A DNA stretch of 36,652 nt. Origin: Prolixibacteraceae bacterium. Lineage in GTDB: Bacteria; Bacteroidota; Bacteroidia; Bacteroidales; Prolixibacteraceae. The position numbers and the translations under genes were made by a program. Positions 16,407 through 24,529 of the stretch are shown piece by piece. The first letter of the stretch is position 1. Every line of letters begins with the position of its first letter. Location: assembly GCA_027859005.1 (NCBI GenBank), contig JAQIBQ010000277.1, positions 1 through 36,652 of the forward strand. Direction: 5' to 3'. The notes beneath the pieces are model-generated. The model saw nothing but the letters and a program-made list of their open reading frames with translations. It was not told where the DNA came from and made no database searches.

Positions 16407-18671
16407 ATGAAAACTAAAGGAATACTATTTCTAGTATTAGCAATTATTTTATCGGCCTGTACAAGTAAAATACAGAATATCGAAAGTGAAGATTACACTT
16501 GGAAAAGTGTACAAATAGTTGGTGGTGGCTTTGTCGATGGAATTGTTTTTCATCCAAATGAAGAAGGATTACGTTATGCCCGTACCGATATGGGCGGAGC
16601 ATATCGTTGGAACAACGAGGATGAAAAATGGATACCTTTAATGGATTGGGTTTCGTATGCCGATAATAACTTAATGGGTGTTGAAAGTATTGCCTTAGAT
16701 CCAAACAACCCCAACAAACTTTACCTTGCTTGCGGAACCTATACTGCACCAAGTATTCCAAATGGTGAAGTCTTAATTTCAGACGATAGAGGAGAAACTT
16801 TTACTCGCGTGAAAATGCCATTTAAAATGGGCGGAAACGAAAATGGACGAGGCAATGGAGAGCGAATGATGGTTGATCCTACAAATTCATCCATACTCTA
16901 TATTGGAACAAGAAACGATGGTTTATGGAAAAGTAATGACGCTGGATTAAACTGGAAACAAGTGGAATCTTTTCCTCTAATACATGAAGAAATGCCCGAT
17001 TCGCTTAACGACAGAGAAAAAGGAATGTGGAATTGGGCCTACAAAGGCTGCGGTGTGAATTGGGTTGTTTTCGATCCAAATTCGGCCACCGAAACAGGAT
17101 GCCAAACCATTTACGCTGCTTATTCATTAATGAATCGTGAAAATCTTTTCCGTTCAACAAATGGTGGAGAAACTTGGGAGCCAGTTCCAGGTCATCCTCA
17201 ACAATACCGCCCAACTCACGGAATATTGGCAAGCGATGGAAACCTTTACATAAGCTATGGCGATATTCCTGGCCCATTTTTCATGTACGATGGAGGCGTG
17301 TGGAAATTCAATACCAATACTGAGAAATGGACCGATATTACACCCGATAAACCCAATGGAAAAGACAAACGATTTGGCTACGCGGCTGTTTCGGTAGATG
17401 CGTCAAATCCTGAGCATTTAATTGTGAGTTCTTTTTACAGGCCCGGCCATGTTGGTGGCGATGACATTTTTCGCTCGACCAACGGAGGGAAAAGCTGGAC
17501 AGCTGTTTTTGCCAATGGAACTGAGTTTGATTATTCAAAAGCTCCTTTTGTTGAATACACTCCTATTCATTGGATGTGCGATATTGAAATCAATCCATTC
17601 AATCCAAATCATGCAATATTCACAACCGGCTTTGGTGGTTTCGAAACCTTCAACCTAACAAATGTTGACGAGGGCAAAGAAACCAACTGGAGTGTATATA
17701 CCGAAGGAATTGAAGAAACTGTTCCTTTGCAATTGTGCAGCCCTCCCGAAGGAGCGCATTTGCTTTCAGGCATAGGTGATTATGCAGGGTTTGTACATTG
17801 GAACCTCGACAAACCGCTGGAAGGACAATACTTTAAAGATCCCTACTTTGGAAATTGCGACGATATAACTTGTGCCGAACTCAAACCAGAAATTATAGTT
17901 CGGGTTGGTATTGCATCGGGACACCACGGTGGCAACAATATTGGCTATTCTACCAATTATGGAAAAACATGGCAAACCAGTGATATGCCAACACCAGAAA
18001 GCAGACACGGACACATTGCTGTTTCGACCGATGGTGCTACCTGGGTTTGGACACCTCAACAACAAATGCCATTTGTGTCGAATGATTATGGAAAGAATTG
18101 GACAAAAATCGACAGCTTAAAAAGAAATACCCGCGTGGTTGCTGATAGAATGAATCCACAAATGTTTTATGCTATCGATTTATACGAAGGTCTACTTTAC
18201 ACTAGCACCGATGGTGCAAAATCGTTTTCATCAAAACCTTTAAGCCTTGAAAATGGTAATGCTCAAAAGGGTGAAAACCGTGGCGATAATCGCGGAGGAC
18301 AAGATCGCATTTATTCAACACCTGGCTTCGAAAACGATTTATGGCTGCCAGCGTTTAATGGACTCTACCATTCTGAAGGTGAAAATAAGTCTTTCGATTT
18401 GATAGGTAACATCAGTGAAATTCATGCCTTTGGTTTTGGGAAAGCAGCACCTCAAAGCTCCTACCCCTCGCTGTATCTTATTGGTACAATTGATGGAATT
18501 AGAGGCATTTTTCGTTCAACTGACAAAGCCTTAAGCTGGGTGAGAATTAACGACGATGAACACCAATGGGGTTTGTTGTTACATGTTACAGGAGATCCAA
18601 AAAAATATGGACGTGTATATGTTGGCACGCACGGACGAGGTATTTTGTATGGAGACATTAGACAAAATTAA
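16407..18671 (+). CDS. GH74 family lipoprotein (xyloglucanase/endo-beta-glucanase-like)
   Basis: A 754-residue lipoprotein glycoside hydrolase with two beta-propellers. The start is placed at the ATG at 16407 (MKTKGILFLVLAIILSACTS), giving a clean lipobox; the track start at 16344 adds an extra hydrophobic leader. The GH74 opening WKSVQIVGGGFVDGIVFHP is present. Catalytic-type Asp residues are in YARTDMGGAYRW (D61) and SGIGDYAGFVHW (D458), the two positions expected in the family about 400 residues apart. Asp-box-like turns recur: SNDAGLNW, STNGGETW, STNGGKSW, STNYGKTW, SNDYGKNW. GH74 enzymes cut xyloglucan and related beta-1,4-glucans. Single gene on this strand with a strong terminator. No SusC/SusD pair is in the window. 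Confidence 0.88.
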   Translation: MKTKGILFLVLAIILSACTSKIQNIESEDYTWKSVQIVGGGFVDGIVFHPNEEGLRYARTDMGGAYRWNNEDEKWIPLMDWVSYADNNLMGVESIALDPNNPNKLYLACGTYTAPSIPNGEVLISDDRGETFTRVKMPFKMGGNENGRGNGERMMVDPTNSSILYIGTRNDGLWKSNDAGLNWKQVESFPLIHEEMPDSLNDREKGMWNWAYKGCGVNWVVFDPNSATETGCQTIYAAYSLMNRENLFRSTNGGETWEPVPGHPQQYRPTHGILASDGNLYISYGDIPGPFFMYDGGVWKFNTNTEKWTDITPDKPNGKDKRFGYAAVSVDASNPEHLIVSSFYRPGHVGGDDIFRSTNGGKSWTAVFANGTEFDYSKAPFVEYTPIHWMCDIEINPFNPNHAIFTTGFGGFETFNLTNVDEGKETNWSVYTEGIEETVPLQLCSPPEGAHLLSGIGDYAGFVHWNLDKPLEGQYFKDPYFGNCDDITCAELKPEIIVRVGIASGHHGGNNIGYSTNYGKTWQTSDMPTPESRHGHIAVSTDGATWVWTPQQQMPFVSNDYGKNWTKIDSLKRNTRVVADRMNPQMFYAIDLYEGLLYTSTDGAKSFSSKPLSLENGNAQKGENRGDNRGGQDRIYSTPGFENDLWLPAFNGLYHSEGENKSFDLIGNISEIHAFGFGKAAPQSSYPSLYLIGTIDGIRGIFRSTDKALSWVRINDDEHQWGLLLHVTGDPKKYGRVYVGTHGRGILYGDIRQN

Positions 18672-18692
18672 AATTCAAGTTTTTAAAAATAC

Positions 18693-18730
18693 AAAAAGGA
18701 TGATCCCATTTTACTGAGATCATCCTTTTC
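18693..18730 (+). terminator. Strong, probably bidirectional terminator
   Basis: AAAAGGATGATC and GATCATCCTTTT form a perfect 12-base stem with a 12-base loop, A-rich on one side and T-rich on the other. It lies between the GH74 gene and the convergent DUF2892 gene and can serve both. Confidence 0.85.
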
Positions 18731-18761
18731 ACTTTAATCCATCAATTATTTGTTCAATCTA

Positions 18762-18965
18762 CTATTTCTTTTTTCGTGTTGAAATACCAAAAGGCAAATA
18801 CAATGGGCAAAACTTAACTAAACTGGTTAATACAAACACAACAGCTAAAGCCAACAAAACAATTCCCAAAGTTCCTGTAATAACTTCCATCAAAAACAAT
18901 ACTAGAACTACAGCAGCAATAAGCACACGTATAATTCTATCAACGGATCCCATGTTCGATTTCAT
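18762..18965 (-). CDS. DUF2892 family small inner-membrane protein
   Basis: A 67-residue protein of the DUF2892 family. It has the typical start MGSVDRIIRVLIA, two hydrophobic helices (about 12-30 and 32-48), then the conserved FCPLYLPFGIST and a basic tail. The function is unknown; relatives occur alone or fused to rhodanese domains. No rhodanese gene is next to it. An in-frame second Met four residues in would also give the family start. Convergent with GH74 across a shared terminator. Confidence 0.85.
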   Translation of the reverse strand: MKSNMGSVDRIIRVLIAAVVLVLFLMEVITGTLGIVLLALAVVFVLTSLVKFCPLYLPFGISTRKKK

Positions 18966-19048
18966 TCTATCTCTTTTTAAGGTTAAACTGCTAAATAAAC
19001 AAAGCTATAGGAGTTTTAGTTTTTTGCTTTACAACACATGCCGAAAAT

Positions 19049-19115
19049 ACTGAATGAACTGAAAGACTGAACGTACTGAAAGATTGAAGAGCTGAAAACT
19101 GAATTAATTGAAAAA
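19049..19115. repeat. Degenerate 8-10 base tandem repeat, ACTGAA type
   Basis: The motif ACTGAA/ATTGAA recurs about eight times at 6-10 base spacing, for example CTGAAAGACTGAACGTACTG. The units are imperfect in sequence and length. Nothing indicates coding. Confidence 0.7.
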
Positions 19116-19212
19116 ATCAAAAATATTAAGGTTCACAAGCTATTATTCACTATAATATTATTGGTGTCTAGTTTAATTTGATGATATGCGTTGAACTTAT
19201 TGAATTCATTAC

Positions 19213-19281
19213 GTTCCTAACGGAACTTAGGATTACTTGGCATACTTTTATTTTCTACCCCTATTTAGTTCCTAACGGAAC
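19213..19281. repeat. Pair of GTTCCTAACGGAAC palindromes
   Basis: Two identical 14-base hairpin units, GTTCC-TAAC-GGAAC, at 19213-19226 and 19268-19281, separated by 41 bases. The second extends to AGTTCC/GGAACT. Paired identical small palindromes in intergenic DNA look like a REP/REPIN-type element. No RAYT transposase is in the window. Confidence 0.75.
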
Positions 19282-19313
19282 TGACCCTTCTGGTAGTAAT
19301 GTTGGTAGTGCTT

Positions 19314-19470
19314 CTCGTTTGAACGAAACGGAAACGAGCAGGAATTCTCTTTCGACTTAGAAGAGACAAGAGCCCTATGTAACTTAGTTGGATATTCGAT
19401 TCTAAGTATGAGCAACAACAAAAACATATTTCTATGCTAAGGGATCTCTCACATGCGTTCGAGATTACAA
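19314..19470 (+). repeat. Interspersed repeat family 1, copy 1
   Basis: A 157-base element starting with hairpin CTCGTTT/AAACGAG (19314-19320 with 19332-19338), followed by a CTTAGA-containing second stem region, a less conserved middle with AGCAACAACAAAAA, and ending in GGGATCTCTCACATGCGTTC and GAGAT, which form a third hairpin (ATCTC/GAGAT). Matches copies 2 and 3 along its whole length in the same orientation. Confidence 0.85.
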
Positions 19471-19704
19471 TGCCAAAATTTAAGTGGCTCTTCTTTTTCG
19501 TGGTTACAGTTGTAGAATAGATATTGTCTTTTATTTATATTAATTGGAAACCAATTCTGCCCTAAATAATATTGGCGCTTCGCCCAAGCCCGACTTCCTT
19601 TTTTTTTATAAAAGATTATTGCTTCCTTCAGCATAATTCAAGCTAGCTTGATTCTGCTTTCTCTTATCGCAATAATTGTTCTTGATGACAAAAAGGAAGC
19701 AAAA

Positions 19705-19814
19705 CCCCGATAGCTATGCGGGGCAAGGCTGCTTTAAATTTCACTTTCTTTTTTACCTCAAGCTCATGTGCGGCCGGGTGATTTACTCCCGAGTTCTCGG
19801 GAGCAACTTCCCGG
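19705..19814. repeat. GC-rich hairpins, one nested
   Basis: CCCCGATAGCTATGCGGGG (19705-19723) is a 5-base-pair hairpin. CTCCCGAGTTCTCGGGAG (19786-19803) is a perfect 8-base inverted repeat with a 2-base centre, and around it CCGGG (19774-19778) pairs with CCCGG (19810-19814). The GC content is far above the surroundings. Probably a mobile palindromic unit; function unknown. Confidence 0.6.
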
Positions 19815-20162
19815 TCTTACTAAAGCTTTCAATAAAACAAAAGCAATTTGTAAAAAGGCCAATTCAGCATATTGCAAAAACGATCCCCACATCTTATTTT
19901 TTCTTGTATCGCTATCATAACAGGCAACTTATTAAGCACCTAATATTTATTTAGGACGCTATTAATTGGTAAAAAAGGTTTTTACTAATCCCGGGATAGC
20001 AAAATCATTACAGCATCAAATGTAAGTTGATTTTTAAACAGAAGTTCTTTTGTTAACCATTCTTAGAGTATTTAACATTCCTTAGAATTAGAGTATTCGA
20101 AGTATGGAATTAAACAGAGTTTTTCACAAAAAGAGACACTTTTTAAGACAAGATACAGATAA

Positions 20163-20339
20163 CAAGAATCTGGCTTTTACCAAAATAGTTATGAGGAAAA
20201 GCAAAATTCATCTAATTCCATTACGCTCATTCTAAAATCAATTGCTAAAAGGAAATGGTTAACCCGAATAAACTACATTCCAGAAAATCCTGAGACAAAA
20301 TTGATCTCTATAAATTACGAAGCATTTTTAAAGAAATAG
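20163..20339 (+). pseudogene. Possible gene remnant, unrecognised
   Basis: A 57-codon open stretch without a start codon, ending TAG. It has coding-like composition (KWLTRINYIPENPETKLISINY near the end, quoted in part). An overlapping frame upstream has a 45-codon ORF starting ATG at 20104, which could be the same gene before a frameshift. I recognise no family. It could equally be chance AT-rich sequence. Confidence 0.2.
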
Positions 20340-20426
20340 ATGCACATTCTTAACAGAAATAATTTATAAAAACAATTTGCACCTCTCTTAGTAACATATA
20401 AGCACTTAGCTAATGCAATGTGATTG

Positions 20427-20434
20427 TAAATTTG
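20427..20434 (+). promoter_or_regulatory. Bacteroidota -7 promoter box upstream of the GH13 gene
   Basis: TAAATTTG matches the TAnnTTTG -7 consensus and lies 33 bases before the chosen ATG at 20468. No clear -33 TTG at the right spacing. It supports the later start over the track start at 20420, which would lie upstream of this box. Confidence 0.45.
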
Positions 20435-20467
20435 GGTAATCAGAATAAATTAATTAAAACCAAAAAT

Positions 20468-22213
20468 ATGAATATGCAATTTAAAGTGTGTCTGGCTGTA
20501 ATTTTGCTGGCTTTTGTTGGCAATACATCCAAAGCACAAGATAATAGGGCAAAAATTACTGGAGAATATACCATTCCAGAAGCACCCGACTGGGTGGGTG
20601 ATGCTGTGTTTTATCAGATTTATCCTCAAACCTATTACGATACGAACGGCGATGGCATTGGCGATTTGAACGGAATAATCGAAAAACTCGATTACATTAA
20701 AAGTTTGGGAGTTGATGCACTTTGGTTGAATCCGTTTTTTGAATCACCTTTTCTCGATGCTGGTTACGATATTTCAGATTACTACAAAGTGGCGCCTCGC
20801 TATGGGACGAACGCTGATGCGAAACGACTTTTCGACGAAGCACACAAACGTGGAATCAAAGTAATTTTCGACTGGGTAATTAGTTACACTTCTATCCATC
20901 ACCCTTGGTTTCAGGAGTCAGCAAAGCAAGATTCCAATAAATACTCCAATTGGTACATTTGGACAGACAATACCTGGATCAATCCGCCAAAAGCTTACAG
21001 CGATGCTTTTATAAAAGGCTACAGTCAGCGTAACGGTCAATTTATGCGAAACTTCTACTGGAATCAGCCGGCGCTAAATTTTGGTTTTGCAAAGCCTGAT
21101 GAGCCTTGGATGTTGCCAATCGATCATCCTGATATTGTGGCAATGAAAGAAGAATTGAAAAAGGTATTGCGTTTTTGGATGGATATGGGAGCCGACGGTT
21201 TCCGTGCCGACATGGCAGGTGCTTTGGTGAAAACAGCAAATATTTCAGGGAACGATCAGTTTTTTAATTCCCATGAAAATGGCACGAAATTATTTTGGCA
21301 AGACATTCGTAAATTGATGGATACTGAATACCCCAGTTCGTTTATGGTGGCGGAATGGTCTGGCCCGCAAGATGCATTAGACAACGCTTTTCATGCCGAT
21401 TTCTTTCACTGGTTTCCAGGATATAACGATTTAATTCAGAAAGAAAGCTGGCGAATTTTGAATGGTGTTTCTGAAGGTCACAGCTTCTTCGACCGTGAGG
21501 GCTTAGGAAATATTCAGGCTTTTCTTGACAGTTATTTGGAACAGTACGAAACAACGAAAGACAAAGGTTATATTAACATTCCACTTGGAAATCACGACAA
21601 TGCACGTATTAACGTGAAGCGAACCGACAAAGAATTAGAAATGATTTACGCCTTTGGTTTAACCATGCCGGGTATTCCATTCGTGTATTATGGAAATGAA
21701 ATTGGCATGCGCCAGCAATATGGCAACCCCAATGTTGAGGGAGCCTATCCTCCACGCTCGGGCGATCGTACACCCATGCAATGGGCACCGGGTAAAAACT
21801 TAGGTTTTTCATCGGGGACTGAAGACGACCTGTATTTGCCTGTTGATGATACCGATGATGCACCAACAGTTGCAGCACAGGAAAATGATCCGAATTCTCT
21901 TTTAAATAAATTCCGAAAACTGGTTGAATTAAAAGGAACAGAGCCTGCTTTGGAAGCATATGCCGAATTTGTTCCAGTTTATGCAGGCGAAAATACCTAT
22001 CCATTTGTATACGCCCGTGCCAACGGAGATGAGGTGATTCTTTGTTTGTACAACCCAGCCAACAGAGTTGAAAGTGCCACATTCGAATTAAATTTGAATG
22101 CAAAAAAATTACAATTACTTATGGGTGATAAGCTTTCAATCAATTCAAAAAAAGGAAGTTACTCGGTTGAAATGCCAGCTATAAGTTATGCTTTGTATAA
22201 GTTAAAACTTTAG
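20468..22213 (+). CDS. GH13 alpha-amylase family glycoside hydrolase, exported
   Basis: A 581-residue exported enzyme with a (beta/alpha)8 catalytic domain and a C-terminal beta domain. The start is set at 20468, where MNMQFKVCLAVILLAFVGNTSKAQ is a standard signal peptide cut after KAQ. The opening DAVFYQIYPQTYYDTNGDGIGDLNGI places it with alpha-glucosidase/oligo-1,6-glucosidase-type GH13 enzymes. Catalytic residues are the nucleophile D248 (GFRAD), acid/base E296 (VAEWS) and transition-state stabiliser D377 (GNHDN). Region I, normally DxVxNH, reads DWVISY, so the usual His is Tyr140. Likely acts in the periplasm on starch-derived oligosaccharides. Monocistronic, with its own promoter box and terminator, and flanked by repeat family 1 copies. 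Confidence 0.9.
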   Translation: MNMQFKVCLAVILLAFVGNTSKAQDNRAKITGEYTIPEAPDWVGDAVFYQIYPQTYYDTNGDGIGDLNGIIEKLDYIKSLGVDALWLNPFFESPFLDAGYDISDYYKVAPRYGTNADAKRLFDEAHKRGIKVIFDWVISYTSIHHPWFQESAKQDSNKYSNWYIWTDNTWINPPKAYSDAFIKGYSQRNGQFMRNFYWNQPALNFGFAKPDEPWMLPIDHPDIVAMKEELKKVLRFWMDMGADGFRADMAGALVKTANISGNDQFFNSHENGTKLFWQDIRKLMDTEYPSSFMVAEWSGPQDALDNAFHADFFHWFPGYNDLIQKESWRILNGVSEGHSFFDREGLGNIQAFLDSYLEQYETTKDKGYINIPLGNHDNARINVKRTDKELEMIYAFGLTMPGIPFVYYGNEIGMRQQYGNPNVEGAYPPRSGDRTPMQWAPGKNLGFSSGTEDDLYLPVDDTDDAPTVAAQENDPNSLLNKFRKLVELKGTEPALEAYAEFVPVYAGENTYPFVYARANGDEVILCLYNPANRVESATFELNLNAKKLQLLMGDKLSINSKKGSYSVEMPAISYALYKLKL

Positions 22214-22246
22214 CAAAATATTTACATAATAAAAAGTCATAGTAAG

Positions 22247-22281
22247 AAGAACTGTTCTTGCAAAAGGGCAGTTCTTTTTTG
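22247..22281 (+). terminator. Terminator of the GH13 gene
   Basis: AAGAACTG pairs with CAGTTCTT, followed by a run of T. It lies 34 bases after the stop codon. Confidence 0.85.
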
Positions 22282-22309
22282 TTTCAATTCTTATTTAGCG
22301 ATTCTGTTC

Positions 22310-22470
22310 CTTGTTTGAATGAAACGGAAACAAGGTGAAATTCATTCTCTCGTTTTAGACGAGACTAGAGCCTTTTTATTTAACTCAATTGACCTTCGAT
22401 TCGATGGAAGCACAGTGACGATAAATCTGTTTTTTACTAAGGGATCTCTCATATGCATTCGTGATAACAG
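22310..22470 (+). repeat. Interspersed repeat family 1, copy 2
   Basis: A 161-base copy, the most diverged. Its first hairpin is CTTGTTT/AAACAAG, where copies 1 and 3 have CTCGTTT/AAACGAG, so both arms changed and pairing is kept. Its second hairpin CTCGT/ACGAG is perfect. The end GGGATCTCTCATATGCATTC is recognisable but its closing arm is mutated (GTGAT). Confidence 0.85.
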
Positions 22471-22570
22471 GTTCGATTAAAATTCAATAGCTTATTGAAT
22501 AACAGATTATTGCTTTAAATGCATTTCTACATGCCTACCAATGAAAAAATCCTATAACCCTCTGTTCTTA

Positions 22571-22611
22571 GGTGTCATCTCGATCACGATTTTTATCGTG
22601 GTGAGAGATCC
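22571..22611 (-). repeat. Partial inverted copy of the repeat family 1 end module
   Basis: On the minus strand it reads GGATCTCTCACCACGAT, then ATCGTGATCGAGATGACA. This is the terminal hairpin module of family 1 with the loop replaced by a perfect CACGAT/ATCGTG stem. It lies between copies 2 and 3 in opposite orientation. Confidence 0.65.
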
Positions 22612-22787
22612 GTTCTTGAATTGATGGGATTCCTCGACAAGCTACCAATAAAATATTTGTGTAATTGATTGTAAATATTGGCAATATAAATTTTGCAGAT
22701 ATCGCCTATGTCGTCCGAAAAAGATGAGTGCACTATTCAAATTTATACCGCGAACGATTTTATATATTTATTGTCCCTATCCTGCTC

Positions 22788-22950
22788 CTCGTTTGAGTGA
22801 AACGGAAACGAGGTGAAATTCAGTCTTTCGTCTTAGACAAAACAAGAACCGTATCATTTAACGTAGTTGGATCTTCTATCTATGTATGCGCAACAACAAA
22901 AAATATATTTCTATACAGAGGGATCTCTCACATGCGTTCGAGATGACAAT
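22788..22950 (+). repeat. Interspersed repeat family 1, copy 3
   Basis: A 163-base copy close to copy 1. First hairpin CTCGTTT/AAACGAG (22788-22794 with 22806-22812), middle with GCAACAACAAAAAATATA, and the end module GGGATCTCTCACATGCGTTC followed by GAGATGACAAT. It abuts the 3' end of the Gfo/Idh/MocA gene. Confidence 0.88.
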
Positions 22951-22969
22951 ACATTAATAATTCTTGACA

Positions 22970-23962
22970 CTACAGCTTTACCCAAGCATTATTATGTGCA
23001 CTTTTCACTAAGGCATCAATTACTTTCATGTTGTTAATGGCATCGGTAAATGGTGTAGGAACTTCTTTGTTTTCCAATACCGCTTTTGCAAATTCTTCGG
23101 CTTGGATCGTGTATTGATCGGTCGGTCCAAAGAACAATTCTTCAGTTCCTTTTGCTGTAACAACAGTTATTTTAGTGGGTGCGTCGTGAGGTGCATTCAC
23201 TGGTATTTCAATTTCAATTCGACCTTTAGTACCAACAATTTGTGCACGCTGATAAGGATGTAATTGAGTAGAACAAGTAAATGAAGACGAAATTCCATTT
23301 TCAAAATCGAGCATGCCTGATGTAATTCTATCAGTAAGCATTTCCGGATCGTGCTCAATTAGGCCTACAACTTGCTTGGGCTCAATACCAAATACAAAAC
23401 GAGGAAATTGAATGTTGTAACAACCAATGTCCATTAATGCTCCTCCACCAATATCGGCTTTATTACGAATGTTTTTGGGATCGTTATTAAAGTAAGAAAA
23501 GAACGATTGCAGGGTTTTCACCTCTCCTAAAACACCATCATCAACCAGTTGCTTCACCTTTTGCCATTGAGGATGGAAACGGTACATAAAAGCTTCCATT
23601 AACTTTAGTTGTGGAAATTTTTCGGCTTCATTTATTAAGTAGGTAGCCTCATCGGCATTTAAGCCAATTGGTTTTTCGCACAATACATGTTTTCCTGCCT
23701 CCAAGGCTTTTAATGTCCATGAAACATGTAAGTGGTTTGGCAGCGGATTGTATATTGCATCTATATCAGGATCGGCCAACAGCGCCTCGTAGCTTGCATA
23801 CGCTTTGGTAATTCCTAATGTACTTGCAGCCTTTTGAGCATTTTCTAAATTCCTAGAAGAAATGGCAACTACTTCACAATTAGCAGCTTTTTGTATGGCC
23901 GGTATTACTTTTTGAATGCCAATATTTGCCGTACTTAATATTCCCCAACGAAGCTTTTTCAT
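22970..23962 (-). CDS. Gfo/Idh/MocA family NAD(P)-dependent oxidoreductase
   Basis: A 330-residue cytoplasmic oxidoreductase. The Rossmann N-terminus begins KLRWGILSTANIGIQKVIPA (variant of the GxGxxG nucleotide loop), followed by AISSRNLENAQKAA. The sugar-dehydrogenase signature is in HVLCEKPIGLNADEA, with the catalytic Lys of EKP. The middle MEAFMYRFHPQW and GGGALMDIGCYNI are typical of the glucose-fructose oxidoreductase-like branch. The length is standard. The substrate (a sugar or sugar derivative) is not readable. It starts 13 bases after the cupin gene and probably shares its transcript. Confidence 0.92.
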   Translation of the reverse strand: MKKLRWGILSTANIGIQKVIPAIQKAANCEVVAISSRNLENAQKAASTLGITKAYASYEALLADPDIDAIYNPLPNHLHVSWTLKALEAGKHVLCEKPIGLNADEATYLINEAEKFPQLKLMEAFMYRFHPQWQKVKQLVDDGVLGEVKTLQSFFSYFNNDPKNIRNKADIGGGALMDIGCYNIQFPRFVFGIEPKQVVGLIEHDPEMLTDRITSGMLDFENGISSSFTCSTQLHPYQRAQIVGTKGRIEIEIPVNAPHDAPTKITVVTAKGTEELFFGPTDQYTIQAEEFAKAVLENKEVPTPFTDAINNMKVIDALVKSAHNNAWVKL

Positions 23963-23975
23963 AGACTTTTGAATT

Positions 23976-24413
23976 TTATTTTTGAAGATACTTCTTTATC
24001 ACTAAATACTTCAATTCTGTATCGCCAATATTTCTAATTCCATGTTTAATTCCAGTGGGACAATAAAAACTAGCATAGGGTTTGGCAACAATGGAATCTT
24101 CGCCTAAAATCAAGAGAGCTTCGCCTTCTAGAACAAAAAAGAATTCATCCTCAAGGTGAATATGAGGTGCATGTGTTGCTGAATGAGGAGCAACCACACT
24201 CATTTTTAAAGTTTGTCCATCCAGAAATTTTTTGTCAGCAAACCAATACTGATAACCAACTTTAGTGCTTACTGTATCGTTAAAAGAAAACTGATTAACA
24301 CAATTATCGATAGACCATTCTCGCTCGGTTTCTGCTTGATTTTGTGCTACAGAAATTCCAACATTCCAAAGAATTAGTAGAATAACAAAAACGCTTCTAA
24401 CTAGTTGTTTCAT
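23976..24413 (-). CDS. Exported small cupin-domain protein
   Basis: A 145-residue protein with a signal peptide (SVFVILLILWNVGISVAQ) and one cupin_2 barrel. The metal-site pattern is visible: APHIHLEDEFFFVLEGEA supplies HxH and Glu, and PTGIKHGIRN supplies the last His. The C-terminus YLVIKKYLQK ends the barrel. Proteins of this kind bind a metal and a small ligand, often a sugar or organic acid; the activity is unknown. Placed 13 bases upstream of the oxidoreductase and downstream of the broken GH42 gene. Confidence 0.85.
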   Translation of the reverse strand: MKQLVRSVFVILLILWNVGISVAQNQAETEREWSIDNCVNQFSFNDTVSTKVGYQYWFADKKFLDGQTLKMSVVAPHSATHAPHIHLEDEFFFVLEGEALLILGEDSIVAKPYASFYCPTGIKHGIRNIGDTELKYLVIKKYLQK

Positions 24414-24529
24414 AATTTTTCAATTAAATAGTTGGACGATATTATCCATTTTTCTATCAATTAAAAAATTAAAATATTCAAATATAAAGGATAAGCTATT
24501 TTAACTTCCTATTCAAGTCGGTTTATAGC

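Larger units (their letters stand above)
18966..20467. other. Repeat-rich gene-poor region upstream of the GH13 gene
   Basis: About 1.5 kb with no convincing intact gene. It contains degenerate short tandem repeats (19049-19115), two GTTCCTAACGGAAC palindromes, copy 1 of the 160-base repeat, two GC-rich hairpins (19705-19723 and 19774-19814), and a coding-like fragment (20163-20339). ORF-track entries at 19178, 19449 and 19676 run through these palindromes and look non-coding. Confidence 0.7.
22214..22969. other. Repeat-rich intergenic region after the GH13 gene
   Basis: No gene. It holds the GH13 terminator, repeat family 1 copies 2 and 3, and a partial inverted copy between them. The rest is AT-rich and featureless. 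Confidence 0.75.

Noticed and set aside
19449-19634. Minus-strand ORF of 61 codons in the repeat-rich region
   Set aside because: It runs into repeat copy 1 and a poly-T tract and has no recognisable pattern; treated as chance.
19676-19954. Plus-strand ORF of 92 codons in the repeat-rich region
   Set aside because: It is made of GC-rich palindromes and AT-rich filler, with no RBS and no family pattern.
21609-22103. Minus-strand 164-codon ORF inside the GH13 gene
   Set aside because: Shadow of the GH13 coding frame; residue composition (many His, Arg, Gln) is typical of antisense frames.
19314-22950. Three direct repeats that might suggest a CRISPR array
   Set aside because: Units are 157-163 bases, spaced by about 2.8 kb and 0.3 kb, with internal hairpins; no regular short spacers and no cas genes.
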